Assembly (NCBI RefSeq): GCF_000380245.2
Contig: NZ_HG428741.1
Span: forward strand, 2,864,163 to 2,928,162
Origin: Bacillus massiliigorillae
GTDB taxonomy: Bacteria > Bacillota > Bacilli > Bacillales > DSM-1321
DNA length: 64,000 bases
Reading direction: 5' to 3'
Both the position numbers and the translations under genes were made by a program. A model generated the notes under the pieces. It was not told the DNA's origin. It saw only the letters and a list, made by a program, of their open reading frames with translations, and made no database searches. Shown here in pieces: positions 18,372-28,000 of the stretch (its first letter is position 1; each line of letters starts with the position of its first letter).

Positions 18372-18821
18372 ATGAAAAAATGGATGATGATTGGGGCAAT
18401 ATCATGTTTATTCTTAACAGCATGCTCCGATGAGAATAATAAAGACACAAAAGTACAACAACCTCAAGCAAGCAATAATGAACAACAAACAGAAACTGTT
18501 CAACAACAGCCTACTACAAATAATACTCAACAACCAAAAGACTTCTCAGCCGAAGTTGCTGCAATGATTAAAAAAGCAGAAAGCACAAAACCAATTGGAA
18601 CAAAAGATGAGAACTTAAATACGTACTTAGCAGTTAAGCAAGAAATTGAACAATTAGATGACAGCATGGATGCATATGACGACCAGCTAGAAGCAGATTA
18701 TCACGCAGGTAATCTAACCGCTGAACAATATCAAACACAAGAAAGAAAATTAGATGCACTTGAAGATCAACTAGATCAAGCGGAAAATGCGCTCGAAATA
18801 AGATTTGGGATTGACGATTAA
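18372..18821 (+). CDS. Small lipoprotein with coiled-coil region
   Basis: Exported lipoprotein of 149 aa. The signal peptide MKKWMMIGAISCLFLTAC ends in a lipobox (LTAC) that would be cleaved and lipidated at Cys18. A Gln/Asn/Thr-rich linker (residues 25-60) leads to a charged helical, probably coiled-coil, C terminus (LEADYHAGNLTAEQYQTQER). A strong AAGGAGG site precedes the ATG. It is followed 20 nt later by a PepSY gene in the same direction and faces a two-component system. It may be a target or partner of that system. No family recognised. Confidence 0.75.
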   Translation: MKKWMMIGAISCLFLTACSDENNKDTKVQQPQASNNEQQTETVQQQPTTNNTQQPKDFSAEVAAMIKKAESTKPIGTKDENLNTYLAVKQEIEQLDDSMDAYDDQLEADYHAGNLTAEQYQTQERKLDALEDQLDQAENALEIRFGIDD

Positions 18822-18841
18822 TAATAGAGGAGTGAATGAAA

Positions 18842-19177
18842 ATGTTAAATCAACTATTTAAACATAAAAAGAAAATAATCATAAGTATTGTTACTGTATT
18901 CATAATTGGTATCGCTATTGCGGGTGGATATTATGGTATTGGTTACAATTATGCTAAGAAAAATGAAAATTACACGGAGAAACAAGTGCGTGAAATTGCC
19001 TTATCACAATCACAAGGTGAAATTCTTAGCATAACTAAAGACTTTGAGCTTGAAGATGATAACTTACCACGTTCTGAATTCGAATATGAAATTGAAATCA
19101 AAACACCAGAAAATTTATTAAATGTTGTAAAAGTAAGCGCAAGAACTGGCGTAGTAGAAATTGATCATGAGGATTAA
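18842..19177 (+). CDS. PepSY domain membrane protein
   Basis: About 111 aa. A single membrane segment (about 11-31, IIISIVTVFIIGIAIAGGYY) is followed by one extracellular PepSY domain with the pattern VREIALSQSQGEILSITKD and a C-terminal VVKVSARTGVVEID. PepSY domains often inhibit or bind peptidases and occur next to envelope two-component systems, for example YkoI beside YkoGH in B. subtilis, the likely counterpart here. The ATG at 18842 lies 9 nt after GAGGAG; the ATG two codons earlier is too close to the site. Confidence 0.8.
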   Translation: MLNQLFKHKKKIIISIVTVFIIGIAIAGGYYGIGYNYAKKNENYTEKQVREIALSQSQGEILSITKDFELEDDNLPRSEFEYEIEIKTPENLLNVVKVSARTGVVEIDHED

Positions 19178-19257
19178 AAAAACATTGACAAGAAAATATT
19201 TATGTGTTATGATTAAATTTTAATAACTTTACAACATTAATTTTCAGCAATATAATA

Positions 19258-19287
19258 AACTCCTAATGAATATCATTAGGAGTTTTT
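19258..19287 (+). terminator. Terminator of the lipoprotein-PepSY operon
   Basis: Perfect 12-bp stem AACTCCTAATGA / TCATTAGGAGTT with a 3-nt loop, ending in a T-run. It lies in the leader region of the next gene and shows that the methyltransferase must start downstream of it. Confidence 0.9.
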
Positions 19288-19325
19288 CTGCGTTCTTAAA
19301 CTATCATATAAGGGTGGCGTTTGTT

Positions 19326-20243
19326 ATGGAAAATAATAAAGAAAGTTTAACCGCGTTAGTTAGTTGCTTTGCAAGAGGATATCACGCATTACAAAGTAAG
19401 AATCCTATATTTAACGATACACTCGCCTTATCTTTAATCAAAGAAGATGAACAAGAGCTAATCGCTACAAATTGGGCAAATGCCTATCATTTTTTTCATC
19501 CTGAGCCAAGTAATGCTCCTTTAACCACAGATGAGAAATTAAGTTGGGTTATGAATACACAATGTATTCCTCAATTAGTGAGCAGATCAAGATATGCTGA
19601 GGATCAACTTATATCGGCGATTAAAAGGGGTATTAAGCAATATGTTATATTAGGTGCTGGTATGGATACCTTTGCTTATAGACAAGAAAACTTACCAGAA
19701 GACTTTATGATTTATGAAGTAGATCACCCTGCCACTCAACAATTTAAACAACAACGTCTGAAAGAAATGGGCATACTAATTCCTGAGAATGTAAAGTTTG
19801 TTCCCGTTGATTTTACTCATCGTTCTTTACAACATGAACTAATGAAACACGGATTCAACAAAGATGCATTCAGTTATTTTAGTATTCTTGGTGTAGTCAT
19901 GTACTTAAATAAACCTGACTTTTTCAAACTACTTTCAACAATTGCAGAAATTGCGCCAAATGGAAGCTCCGTCGTATTCGATTACTTAGATAATGACGCT
20001 TTTAACGATGATTGCGCATCTGACAAAATAATGAAGATGAGACAAATTACAGCTGCAACAGGAGAACATATTATTACAGGCTTTGATCCATTAACACTAG
20101 ATATTGAACTTCAAAATTCTCAAATGTTACTCTATGAAAACTTATCGCCCGAACAAATTGAAGATATGTTTTTTTCAACAAGAGAAGATGAAATGCATGC
20201 ATTCGATCACTTTCATTTCGCTCATTTGGCTATTCGAAAATAA
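19326..20243 (+). CDS. Class I SAM-dependent methyltransferase, YktD/PPM family
   Basis: Putative O-methyltransferase of 305 aa of the leucine-carboxyl-methyltransferase-like family (B. subtilis YktD type). The SAM-binding motif is VILGAGMDTFAYR, followed by the acidic end of strand 2 in IYEVDHPATQQFK, and a second region FVPVDFTHRSL. The longest frame would start inside the preceding terminator, so the ATG at 19326, preceded by AGGGTGG, is chosen. The substrate is unknown; family members often sit in secondary metabolism, but no such cluster is seen here. Confidence 0.85.
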   Translation: MENNKESLTALVSCFARGYHALQSKNPIFNDTLALSLIKEDEQELIATNWANAYHFFHPEPSNAPLTTDEKLSWVMNTQCIPQLVSRSRYAEDQLISAIKRGIKQYVILGAGMDTFAYRQENLPEDFMIYEVDHPATQQFKQQRLKEMGILIPENVKFVPVDFTHRSLQHELMKHGFNKDAFSYFSILGVVMYLNKPDFFKLLSTIAEIAPNGSSVVFDYLDNDAFNDDCASDKIMKMRQITAATGEHIITGFDPLTLDIELQNSQMLLYENLSPEQIEDMFFSTREDEMHAFDHFHFAHLAIRK

Positions 20244-20250
20244 ATATCAA

Positions 20251-20282
20251 AAAGCGAGAAAAGACAATCCTTTTCTCGCTTT
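20251..20282 (+). terminator. Terminator of the methyltransferase gene
   Basis: 13-bp stem AAAGCGAGAAAAG / CTTTTCTCGCTTT with a 6-nt loop, 8 nt after the stop codon. The convergent nuclease-like gene may share it. Confidence 0.8.
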
Positions 20283-20313
20283 CCCTTTAAATGATAAAGA
20301 TTTAACCATTATT

Positions 20314-20664
20314 CTAGGCATTATACCCACGTTCACCAAATGGCTGTAATTCATTTATCCATTTTTCTTCTAGTTTTTCTAACTCTTTTTTCTCATCAAA
20401 AAAACCTGTTTCCTTCTTCTTGAGAACTTCTAAAATCTCAAATTCAAAAATATCCGCACCAAATTGTTTCGCATCCTCTTGTAGCTGGCTGTTCATATGC
20501 CCACCATTTTTCAGCATGAACTTAACACCATTCAATGTTTTCAAATTTCGAGTACTTGCTACAAATATCTTTTGATTCTTCGTATTCGTAATTTGATACA
20601 CCCCAGCTTCAATTGGTGTTTCCTTATAAAGTTGTTTCAATTCCTTTTTTCTTTCCATTTTCAT
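20314..20664 (-). CDS. GIY-YIG-like nuclease domain protein
   Basis: 116-aa protein that looks like a stand-alone GIY-YIG domain: EAGVYQITNTKNQKIFVAST corresponds to the G(I/V)Y...(Y/F)(I/V)G opening, here degenerate (GVY and FVA), followed by NLKTLNGVKFMLKNGGHMNS and a C-terminal acidic helix (LEKLEEKWINELQPFG). The degenerate second motif leaves nuclease activity uncertain. It follows the DUF2087 regulator by 10 nt and is clearly in one operon with it. GAGAAT-like sequence precedes its ATG. Confidence 0.65.
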   Translation of the reverse strand: MKMERKKELKQLYKETPIEAGVYQITNTKNQKIFVASTRNLKTLNGVKFMLKNGGHMNSQLQEDAKQFGADIFEFEILEVLKKKETGFFDEKKELEKLEEKWINELQPFGERGYNA

Positions 20665-20674
20665 TCTCCTTCAT

Positions 20675-21430
20675 CTATTGTTTCAACCAATATTCACTAC
20701 CATCAGACTTACGGTCAAGAAACCCGTATTCGACTAAATATCTTCTTAACATTACATAATCCTCATGAATAGTTTGAAGTATTTCATTAATTTCCTTCTC
20801 ATTATAAATTCGATTATTTTCAATACGTTTTACAATTTCTTGTAGCACAATTAACTTCTGCTTTTGTTTCAGTGGAAATCTAATCAAACTTCCATTCGTT
20901 CCTTCAGGGAAAAATTTTGCCACAACCTTCTCTTGCTCTTCTTGAGTGAAATTATATCGGTCATCTACCATTTTTGCTGTTTTAGGAGGTGAAACAAAAG
21001 CAGGTGCATATTGATCTTTTTCCTTTAACAACTCCATCATCGTTAAGAAAGTCTTTGCTTGTCTTTCCTTTTCCTTCAATACAAAACGGTGATTACGAAT
21101 TGTCGAAGCACTACCAATCCCCAATTCCTTCTGTACTTCTGAATCGCTTTTTCCTTGATAAAACAATTGTAGAAGCTTATTTTGATGGTCTGTTAATCCC
21201 GTCAACTTCTTATCTAAACCAATTAAATATTCAAATACAGAGCCATGAGCTTCTTGAATATGAACACGCATATATCTTTTCGCATCATATAATACATTTT
21301 CGTGTGGATAAATTACGCCTTTCTCTAATTTCTCTCCACATAGCAAACAAGTATATGTATCATTCTCACATACATATCCTTGTTTCAGTTCTTCAACTGA
21401 TGCATTCCAAAATAGTTCCGAAATCTCCAT
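20675..21430 (-). CDS. DUF2087 DNA-binding regulator with zinc-finger-like N terminus
   Basis: 251-aa protein. The N terminus has CxxC and two His (YTCLLCGEKLE, RVHIQEAHG) that could bind zinc. A LuxR-like helix-turn-helix follows at about 85-130 (LTDHQNKLLQLFYQGKSDSE, STIRNHRFVLKEKERQ). The C terminus is a DUF2087 domain (VVAKFFPEGTNGSLIRFPLK through RYLVEYGFLDRKSDGSEYW). It is probably a transcriptional regulator. It is transcribed from a good promoter at 21470-21498 and followed by the GIY-YIG-like gene. Ligand and targets cannot be read from the sequence. Confidence 0.7.
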   Translation of the reverse strand: MEISELFWNASVEELKQGYVCENDTYTCLLCGEKLEKGVIYPHENVLYDAKRYMRVHIQEAHGSVFEYLIGLDKKLTGLTDHQNKLLQLFYQGKSDSEVQKELGIGSASTIRNHRFVLKEKERQAKTFLTMMELLKEKDQYAPAFVSPPKTAKMVDDRYNFTQEEQEKVVAKFFPEGTNGSLIRFPLKQKQKLIVLQEIVKRIENNRIYNEKEINEILQTIHEDYVMLRRYLVEYGFLDRKSDGSEYWLKQ

Positions 21431-21469
21431 TTATAAACACAACCTTAAAAAGTTTATTATATATTAAAC

Positions 21470-21498
21470 ATATTATTAAAACGTTTATAATTTGTCAA
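21470..21498 (-). promoter_or_regulatory. Sigma-A promoter of the DUF2087/GIY-YIG operon
   Basis: On the minus strand: TTGACA (21493-21498), 17 nt, TAATAT (21470-21475), about 40 nt upstream of the start codon. The -35 is a perfect consensus. Confidence 0.7.
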
Positions 21499-21553
21499 TA
21501 ACCATCCGCTTCACTCAAAATAAATAGGCTATCACAAGGACAGCCTTCTTTCA

Positions 21554-21865
21554 TTATTTAGATTCCTTATTACTAATTTTAAATTCTACACCTAATTGAA
21601 AACCCGTATTCCCCATCCGTATATCACGATAAAATCCTTTTATAATCTTATATGAGCCTTCTTTTAATCCTTTTAAATCAATATGTTCTACATGAATAGC
21701 AGTTGGTTGTAAAGTCATTAAAATATCAGTAAAAGCTAGCTCTTGATTCATTCGCTCCCAACCATTTTTCATCTTCTTATAGATAAAATATACGGAGCCC
21801 GCTTGAATTTCGTTCATTCCCCAGTTTTCATAATAAATGCTCGCTACTTCCCCTTGTTTAATCAA
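21554..21865 (-). CDS. Ig-like domain fragment, probably 5'-truncated
   Basis: Up to 103 aa. The pattern SIYYENWGMNEIQAGSVYFI, KKMKNGWERM and LKEGSYKIIKGFYRD resembles the bacterial Ig-like domain (Big_14 type) found in Bacillus lipoproteins. There is no signal peptide or lipobox, the only possible start is a TTG without a ribosome site, and a stop lies just upstream. It is therefore likely the remnant of a longer secreted protein whose 5' part is lost. It could instead be a small cytosolic protein, but I consider that less likely. Confidence 0.45.
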   Translation of the reverse strand: MIKQGEVASIYYENWGMNEIQAGSVYFIYKKMKNGWERMNQELAFTDILMTLQPTAIHVEHIDLKGLKEGSYKIIKGFYRDIRMGNTGFQLGVEFKISNKESK

Positions 21866-21990
21866 TAGACGAATTTAACCAAAAAAAGGATTCACTTAAA
21901 AAAGTTAAATACATAACGAAAAAGACGGTGTATGTATAAAGTCTATTTTTCGCTATAATAGATGATATTGTTTATTCATTAAAAAGGATT

Positions 21991-22254
21991 GTGACACAGT
22001 TGACAGTTAAAGCCGTACACCCCATACATGGAAAAACCTTTGTAATTACAGGTGTTCTTTCCAAAACTCGAAGAGAAATTGCTGCTGAAATTACGAAGCA
22101 TGGTGGAATCATGACTGGAAGCGTAACCTCAAAAACCGATTATCTAGTCATTGGACAAAGATTTGGCAATACAAAAGTATCTGCCGCTTTTCGACTAGGT
22201 ACTTATACAATAACTGAAGAAGAGTTACGAGAAATGTTTTTTGAAAATACATAA
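21991..22254 (+). CDS. Stand-alone BRCT domain protein
   Basis: 87-aa protein that is essentially one BRCT domain of the NAD-dependent DNA ligase/RFC type: HGKTFVITGVLSKTRREIAA, then HGGIMTGSVTSKTDYLVIG and LGTYTITEEELREMF. These modules bind DNA ends or 5'-phosphates or dimerise. No enzyme domain is attached. The start is GTG at 21991 with AAGGA only 3 nt upstream; a TTG at 22000 is possible. A perfect terminator follows directly. The role is unknown; it may compete or cooperate with DNA ligase. Confidence 0.8.
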   Translation: MTQLTVKAVHPIHGKTFVITGVLSKTRREIAAEITKHGGIMTGSVTSKTDYLVIGQRFGNTKVSAAFRLGTYTITEEELREMFFENT

Positions 22255-22298
22255 GAGCTGTGCCAAAGTGATTTCATCTCACATTTGGCACAGCTCTT
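22253..22298 (+). terminator. Terminator of the BRCT gene
   Basis: Long stem AAGAGCTGTGCCAAAGTGA / TCACATTTGGCACAGCTCTT (one bulge) overlapping the stop codon. It is similar in sequence to the hairpin at 36115-36156. Confidence 0.85.
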
Positions 22299-22382
22299 AT
22301 GTTTTCAAATCCAATTTTCTAATTGTTATGAGCTCTATTGTTAGAAATCACTTTCTTCCTCACAATTAATAGTCAATACAAA

Positions 22383-22417
22383 AAGATGACTTCTTTTCAT
22401 ATGCGCAAAGTCATCTT
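22383..22417 (-). terminator. Terminator of the SLH protein gene
   Basis: AAGATGACTT / AAGTCATCTT stem, with TTTTTGT after it on the minus strand, 43 nt beyond the SLH stop. Confidence 0.75.
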
Positions 22418-22459
22418 AAAACATTATCAATTATTTATAGCCTGTTCATTAAATTACTC

Positions 22460-23983
22460 TCAATTAATGGTTAGATGTCTCGTTGAAGCTTCAACTATAT
22501 CTTGAAATGCCCAATGTGAAGTTGGTACATCTTTAAAAGGTGAAGACCTAATACCTGAAATCTCCCCTCTAGTAAACAAACGATTTATGATTTTCACTGC
22601 TTGAGCACGTGTTAATGGTTCCTCAGGCTTAAAAGTCCCATTTAAAAATCCACTCATCATTTGAGCACGGCTCATTTGTTGAATTTCTTGTATCGCCCAA
22701 TGAGAATTAGGAACATCACGATATTTATATACTCCAGCTTTTTTCACACAATATGCCGGTTGATCAACTTGTTTCGTGCATTCTTTCGTCATCCAACGAC
22801 TTGCACTAACAGCAATTTGAGCTCGCGTTATTTTTTCACTTGGAGCGAATTTCTTTTCACTATAGCCTTTCATAAGCTCTAATGCCGAAGCAATTTCAAT
22901 TTCATCGCCCGCGAAAGAGTTTTGAATATCCTCATACAATGAATTCCTATTACCAGCGTGTATTAACTGTAAGTTACGAACAAGCATCGCTGCCATTTGG
23001 GCTCGTGTTACGATAGCAGTTGGTCGAAAAGTACCATCGCTATATCCAGAAATATATGGTTGATGTTCTTTCACATTCAGCCCTTCTGTAAAATAATCAG
23101 CAGCTCCATCAACATAAACTGGTGTAAACATAGAGTATTCGTCAACAGTAAATTCCACACCTACTTCTCCTGTTTTCATTTCAACAATTCGTCCCCCAAC
23201 TACTTCATTCGTTCCATCTTGATGCTCTACATAAATCATTAAATTAACTAGTAAATGGTTTCTCTTCTGACTATCCTCAGGTAGAAACCTTTCAATTGGA
23301 ACTGTTAATGAAAGTGAGTTACCTTGCATGTTTGTCTCCATCTTCATTGGACGACCAACTAATTTTATTTCTGATGATGGGTTCTTCATCATGTCACGAA
23401 TGTTTTCCTTCTGTTTTACATGTTCTTCTATTAGCTTACGTTCTGACTCTTTCTTAACTGGTATTAAGTGAACGTATACATCCTGATTCATCGCTTTAAT
23501 TGATGATGATTGAGCAAACACGCGCGCATTATGTGTTTCAATTTCTAAATTTGCTTGTGCACCAGCAATATTTTTCAATGAAGCTTTTGGAAGGTTAACC
23601 AACGTTTCTGTTACACTATCATTTGAATCTGGAATAACAACACGCGGTGTTTTTATCGTCTGAGTTTGTAGTTTATTAATAATTTATCTAGTTGTGTTTG
23701 AGTCTAGGGTAAGTACATCTTTTACGATGCCACTTGCAGCTTTTGTTCTCTTTACCTGAATTTGAGCGAGAGAATTCTCGTTTATATTACCATCGACTAC
23801 ATCGGCAACTATTCCCGCAACAGACAAAGATGATTGTAGATTTCTCGACTCTATAATTGAAGCATGTGATTCACCTGAATTATTCAGTTGTTTTGAAAGC
23901 ATATTCGCATTTGTTTTAACTGGTAGCAACGACAAAAGAAAAAGTACTACTACTAAATACACAAATAGCTTCCTTTTAATCAT
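22460..23983 (-). pseudogene. SLH-domain surface protein gene interrupted by one in-frame stop
   Basis: A single frame of 507 codons with one TAA at 23684-23686. Before it: a signal peptide (MIKRKLFVYLVVVLFLLSLL) and about 75 residues. After it, 27 codons later, a possible TTG start at 23602, and then about 380 residues ending in three SLH repeats (YISGYSDGTFRPTAIVTRAQ, MKGYSEKKFAPSEKITRAQ, MSGFLNGTFKPEEPLTRAQ) that would anchor the protein to cell-wall pyruvylated polysaccharide. The frame does not change, so the simplest reading is a nonsense mutation of a secreted S-layer-type protein. The C-terminal half alone would have no signal peptide. A good AGGAGGGGG site precedes the first ATG. Confidence 0.85.
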
Positions 23984-24144
23984 TTTTAATCCCCCTCCTA
24001 TTCTTTCAATAACACTTTATAAGAAGAGGCTCTCAAAAAACTCTCACAATTAGGAAATTAAGCACTATTTTTTATAAATATAGTACTTTTTTCTCTCTAT
24101 TCGCTAAATAACACAAGACTTTAAAATAAGAGGTATTACCTTTA

Positions 24145-25038
24145 TCAAAGAGTAGCTTGCATTCGATTTTTCATTTCATAAACTCGTTGTTGAAATGGTA
24201 ATGCCCAAAGATATCCTTTCGTTTCAAGTAATTCCCCCCAATGCTTATCACACAATTCTCCCACAATTGATTTCGTAATCTGTACTTTACCTTTACTAAT
24301 CTGATTAATTTCCTTAACCCAACTATGATAATCACAATCTAATGCACTATTCGTAACAAACATATAGCCATCATTTAAACGATTAATTTGTACGGGAGCA
24401 TTTTTCTCAGAGAATAATTGACGGATTCTATAAATCGTATTATATAGATTAGCTGAACCTCTTTTTTCATCCATATTCGGCCATAACTCATCAATAATCC
24501 TCCATTTAGAACAAATTTGATTATCATGTAATAAAAAGTAATAAAATAATTCTTCCGTAACTTTTGTAGGCCATTTTACAACAACTTGATCATTTATACG
24601 TACCATCGGTTCACCGAATAATTTCACCTGTATTATAGGTTCTGTCTCATTCTCCAATTCTCTTTTTACACCATAATATTTTTGAAGACGCTCATCTATT
24701 TGTTGAATTTTTGATACTGTCATAGGCTTCAAAATATAATGTAGAGCTTGTACGTGAAAGGCTTCTAAAGCATATTGCGGGTGCGCAGTTGAAAAAAAGA
24801 TTGGGACATCCATCCCTGATGATACTAGTTTTTCAGCTAATTCCAAACCAGTTGTTCTAGGCATTTCAATATCAAATAGAAGAGCATCTGCTTGTAGTAA
24901 TGGAATTTCCACCAATGCTTTTTCTGGTAATGAAAAGGTAGCAATCACCTCAAAATTTGGATGCTGAGAAAACAAGCGTGTTAGAAACTTCAATATTAAC
25001 ATTTCATCCTCTACAATAATAATTTTCCACTTATGCAT
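24145..25038 (-). CDS. Response regulator with BTAD/SARP-like output domain
   Basis: About 297 aa. The receiver domain has VEDEMLI, a phospho-acceptor Asp in ALLFDIEMPRTTGLE and Lys in HYILKPMTVSK. The C-terminal half has a winged-helix-like region (VKLFGEPMVRINDQVVVKWP, NLYNTIYRIRQLFSEK, IDELWP) and a helical BTAD-type part, as in the SARP/AfsR-like outputs of some Bacillus regulators. The ATG at 25038 is preferred; GGAG lies 12 nt upstream. It is downstream of the double kinase, separated by a strong hairpin, and is its likely partner. The nearby SLH gene is a possible target. Confidence 0.78.
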   Translation of the reverse strand: MHKWKIIIVEDEMLILKFLTRLFSQHPNFEVIATFSLPEKALVEIPLLQADALLFDIEMPRTTGLELAEKLVSSGMDVPIFFSTAHPQYALEAFHVQALHYILKPMTVSKIQQIDERLQKYYGVKRELENETEPIIQVKLFGEPMVRINDQVVVKWPTKVTEELFYYFLLHDNQICSKWRIIDELWPNMDEKRGSANLYNTIYRIRQLFSEKNAPVQINRLNDGYMFVTNSALDCDYHSWVKEINQISKGKVQITKSIVGELCDKHWGELLETKGYLWALPFQQRVYEMKNRMQATL

Positions 25039-25075
25039 TAGTCTTTTTCTCTCCTTTTTTCCGTTCAATTAATAT

Positions 25076-25099
25076 TAGGAGGGGATGAATCCCCTCCTA
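25076..25099 (-). promoter_or_regulatory. Intercistronic hairpin between the hybrid kinase and its regulator
   Basis: Perfect 11-bp inverted repeat TAGGAGGGGAT / ATCCCCTCCTA with a minimal loop, including the kinase stop codon. It is not followed by a T-run, so it is more likely an RNA stability or processing element than a terminator. Confidence 0.55.
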
Positions 25100-28000
25100 G
25101 CAAAGTTTCACTTTTTTAGGAATGACAATTTTGATGGTTGTACCTTCATCTAGCTCAGAAAAAATATAGAACTCTGCTCCTTCAATATTTCGAATTCTTC
25201 TTCTAACATTACTCAAGCCAATACCATTGCTAGCATCTGGTTCAGAAGTCACTTTCTGCAGTCTTTGTTTAGACATTCCAACACCATTATCTTTAACTGT
25301 AATGCTTAGGAACCCCGCTTCCTTCTCTTCTATTCGCAAATAAACCGTCCCATTCCCTGCTTTATTAAATAAACCATGTTGTATAGCATTTTCCACCATT
25401 GGCTGTATAAAAAGACTCGGTATTTCAATATCCTGCTCTATTATTTCTTCAGAACAATCACAGACAAAAGATAAACGCTCTCCAAAACGAGCTTGTTCAA
25501 TCTCTACATACGCTTTGGTAACTTCAAGTTCATCTTCTAGTGTTGTCACGTGCCCTTCCTTCCCTGTAGTAAAGACATATCTTAAGTAGCAACTTAACAT
25601 CGTCAGTAAATGTGAGGCACGTTCTGAATCAATATAGCAAAACGCAATAATAGCATTTAATGCATTGTAGAGAAAATGTGGCTTAATTTGCGCCTGTAAA
25701 AAAGCCATTTCGTGTTCTAACGCTTTCTGCATAGACACTCGAATTTGTTTTACTGTATGTAAGCGTGTTAAGACAGTTTCTTTGTTGAATGGTTTTGTAA
25801 TGTAGTCATTCGCACCTGCCTGAAAAGCCATTGCAATATCTCTTGGTGCATCTAATACTGTTGCAACAATAACAGGAAGTTGCATCAACGTATATTGCTC
25901 TCTAATTTTCTTTACTAATTCAACCCCTGACATACCAGGCATCATAACATCTGTAATAACGTATTTAATATCATTCATTTCATCCAGTATTTTCATTGCC
26001 TGAAATCCTGAATATGCCGCTATCGGTATAAATTCTTCTTCCAATAATAGATTTAACACTTGAATATTAACGGGATTATCATCTACTATAAGAACTTTTT
26101 CACCTTTATCTTTTTTATTAGGGGACAACTCCAATTGAATTTTTGATTTCGTTTTAAATTCTATTTCTTCTCTTACCATTAAAGATTTAGCTTCTGCAAA
26201 AGGCAATGCTAAAGCTATAATGGTTCCATTCCCTACTTCCGTTTTCTCTACCCAAATTCTTCCACCCATATTATTCATTAATTGATGACTAATATAAAGA
26301 CCCAATCCCATCCCACGACTATTGAACGAAACGCTATCATAATCTTCAGAATACAAAAACTCAAAAATAGATGGTATAACCTTTTTTTCCATTCCACATC
26401 CAGTATCTTCTATATAAAGGTACACATCGTTTTGCATTTTAAGTGCTGAAACAACAATTTTTCCATTTGCCGTAAATTTCATTGCATTATGCAATACATT
26501 AAATAATACTTGGCGAAAACGATTTTCATCACCAAGCATACATAAATTTGCTGGAATATTATTTTCAAAGCTAATTTGTTTATGGTCAAGATCAGAAGCT
26601 AACAATTCATAAACAATACTCGTAATAACCCGAATATCAATAGCACCTATTTCTAATTTCAAATCATCAAATCGCATCTTCGTGAAATCCTGCAAATCAT
26701 TCAAAAGATAATTTAGTTTTTCCGTAGTTTGTTCCACTATTAACAACTTATCATATTGATCATTTGTTAAATTCTTTCGTGGTTTTTTTGTTATTTCATT
26801 AACGATGTTCATTATGCCATGCAGTGGTGTTTTCATTTCATGTGATGTAATAGCCAAGAATTCATCTTTAATTCGATTACTTTTTTGTAAACTAACAGCA
26901 AGCTGTTCAGCCTTTTCAGTTTCATTTTTCAATCGTGTCGCAAGAAAAGCATTCATCATAACAATAAATCCTAAAATTCCAATATGATTATAAAATTCAA
27001 GTCCACTAAGTCTTGCAGCATCTAACGCTCCACTTAATGAAGTAACAAATAGAAAGAAGATAACTCCACTTAAAGACCATACTTCATTTCTATTCATAGA
27101 GGATTGATTATTAAAAGCCATAATAAGCAATCTTATATAAAAATAGAAAAAAAGAATATTACTATAAATTGTAACAGGCGCTTGAATAACAGAAATTGCT
27201 CGTGCCGGTAACACAATAAATGAAATGACGTATAGAATAATAGGTGCTAAACATATCACAGCTACACTTTTTCGCACTAGTTTAGGTTCAACATGAATTA
27301 AAAAGGCAAATAAGACAACATAGCTTCCGTACGTAGATAAATCCTGTAGGGTAAAGAGCCATTCAAATGAAATGTCAGGAAAAATACGACTAATAATTCG
27401 TTCTTTTCTAGTAGCAATCAAAAGGCTTATTACAAAGAAATAAACACCACTATAAAAGTACATTGTATTTCTCTGTCTCATCATAAAAAGCGTTAAATGG
27501 TATACAGCAAATATTAATAAAAATACCGTTGCCGCCCATTCTGTCGTAAAGCTATAATGCGCTGCTTTATTGATCCCTTGCTCTGTACCTATATCAATAG
27601 GCTGAACAATGCCACTTTCCGTATTGCTATAGTTGGCTACTTGAAACACAAGTTCCAACTTTGAATTTTTAATAGAATAAAAATATTCATAAGGAACATT
27701 TTTATTAATAGTTTTAGCTTTCTTTTCGTCGGGATATCCAACTTGTTTTACTTTTTCACCATTTACATAAAGAACGTGAGAAGACCAAATATTTCGAATC
27801 GTTAAACCAATATTCCTCTCATTATTCGGCAAATATACGGTTAATCGATAAGTTCCAATTGAGCTATCACTTTTCCAACCTCTAGGTACTTTTTCATAAA
27901 TACTTTTGGCATTATTAAAATCTTTAGGAAGGAGTAGTTTATCTCCAACAAATTCCCATTCACCATTTAACGGGACTATGCCATCCTTTTCGAAATCCCA

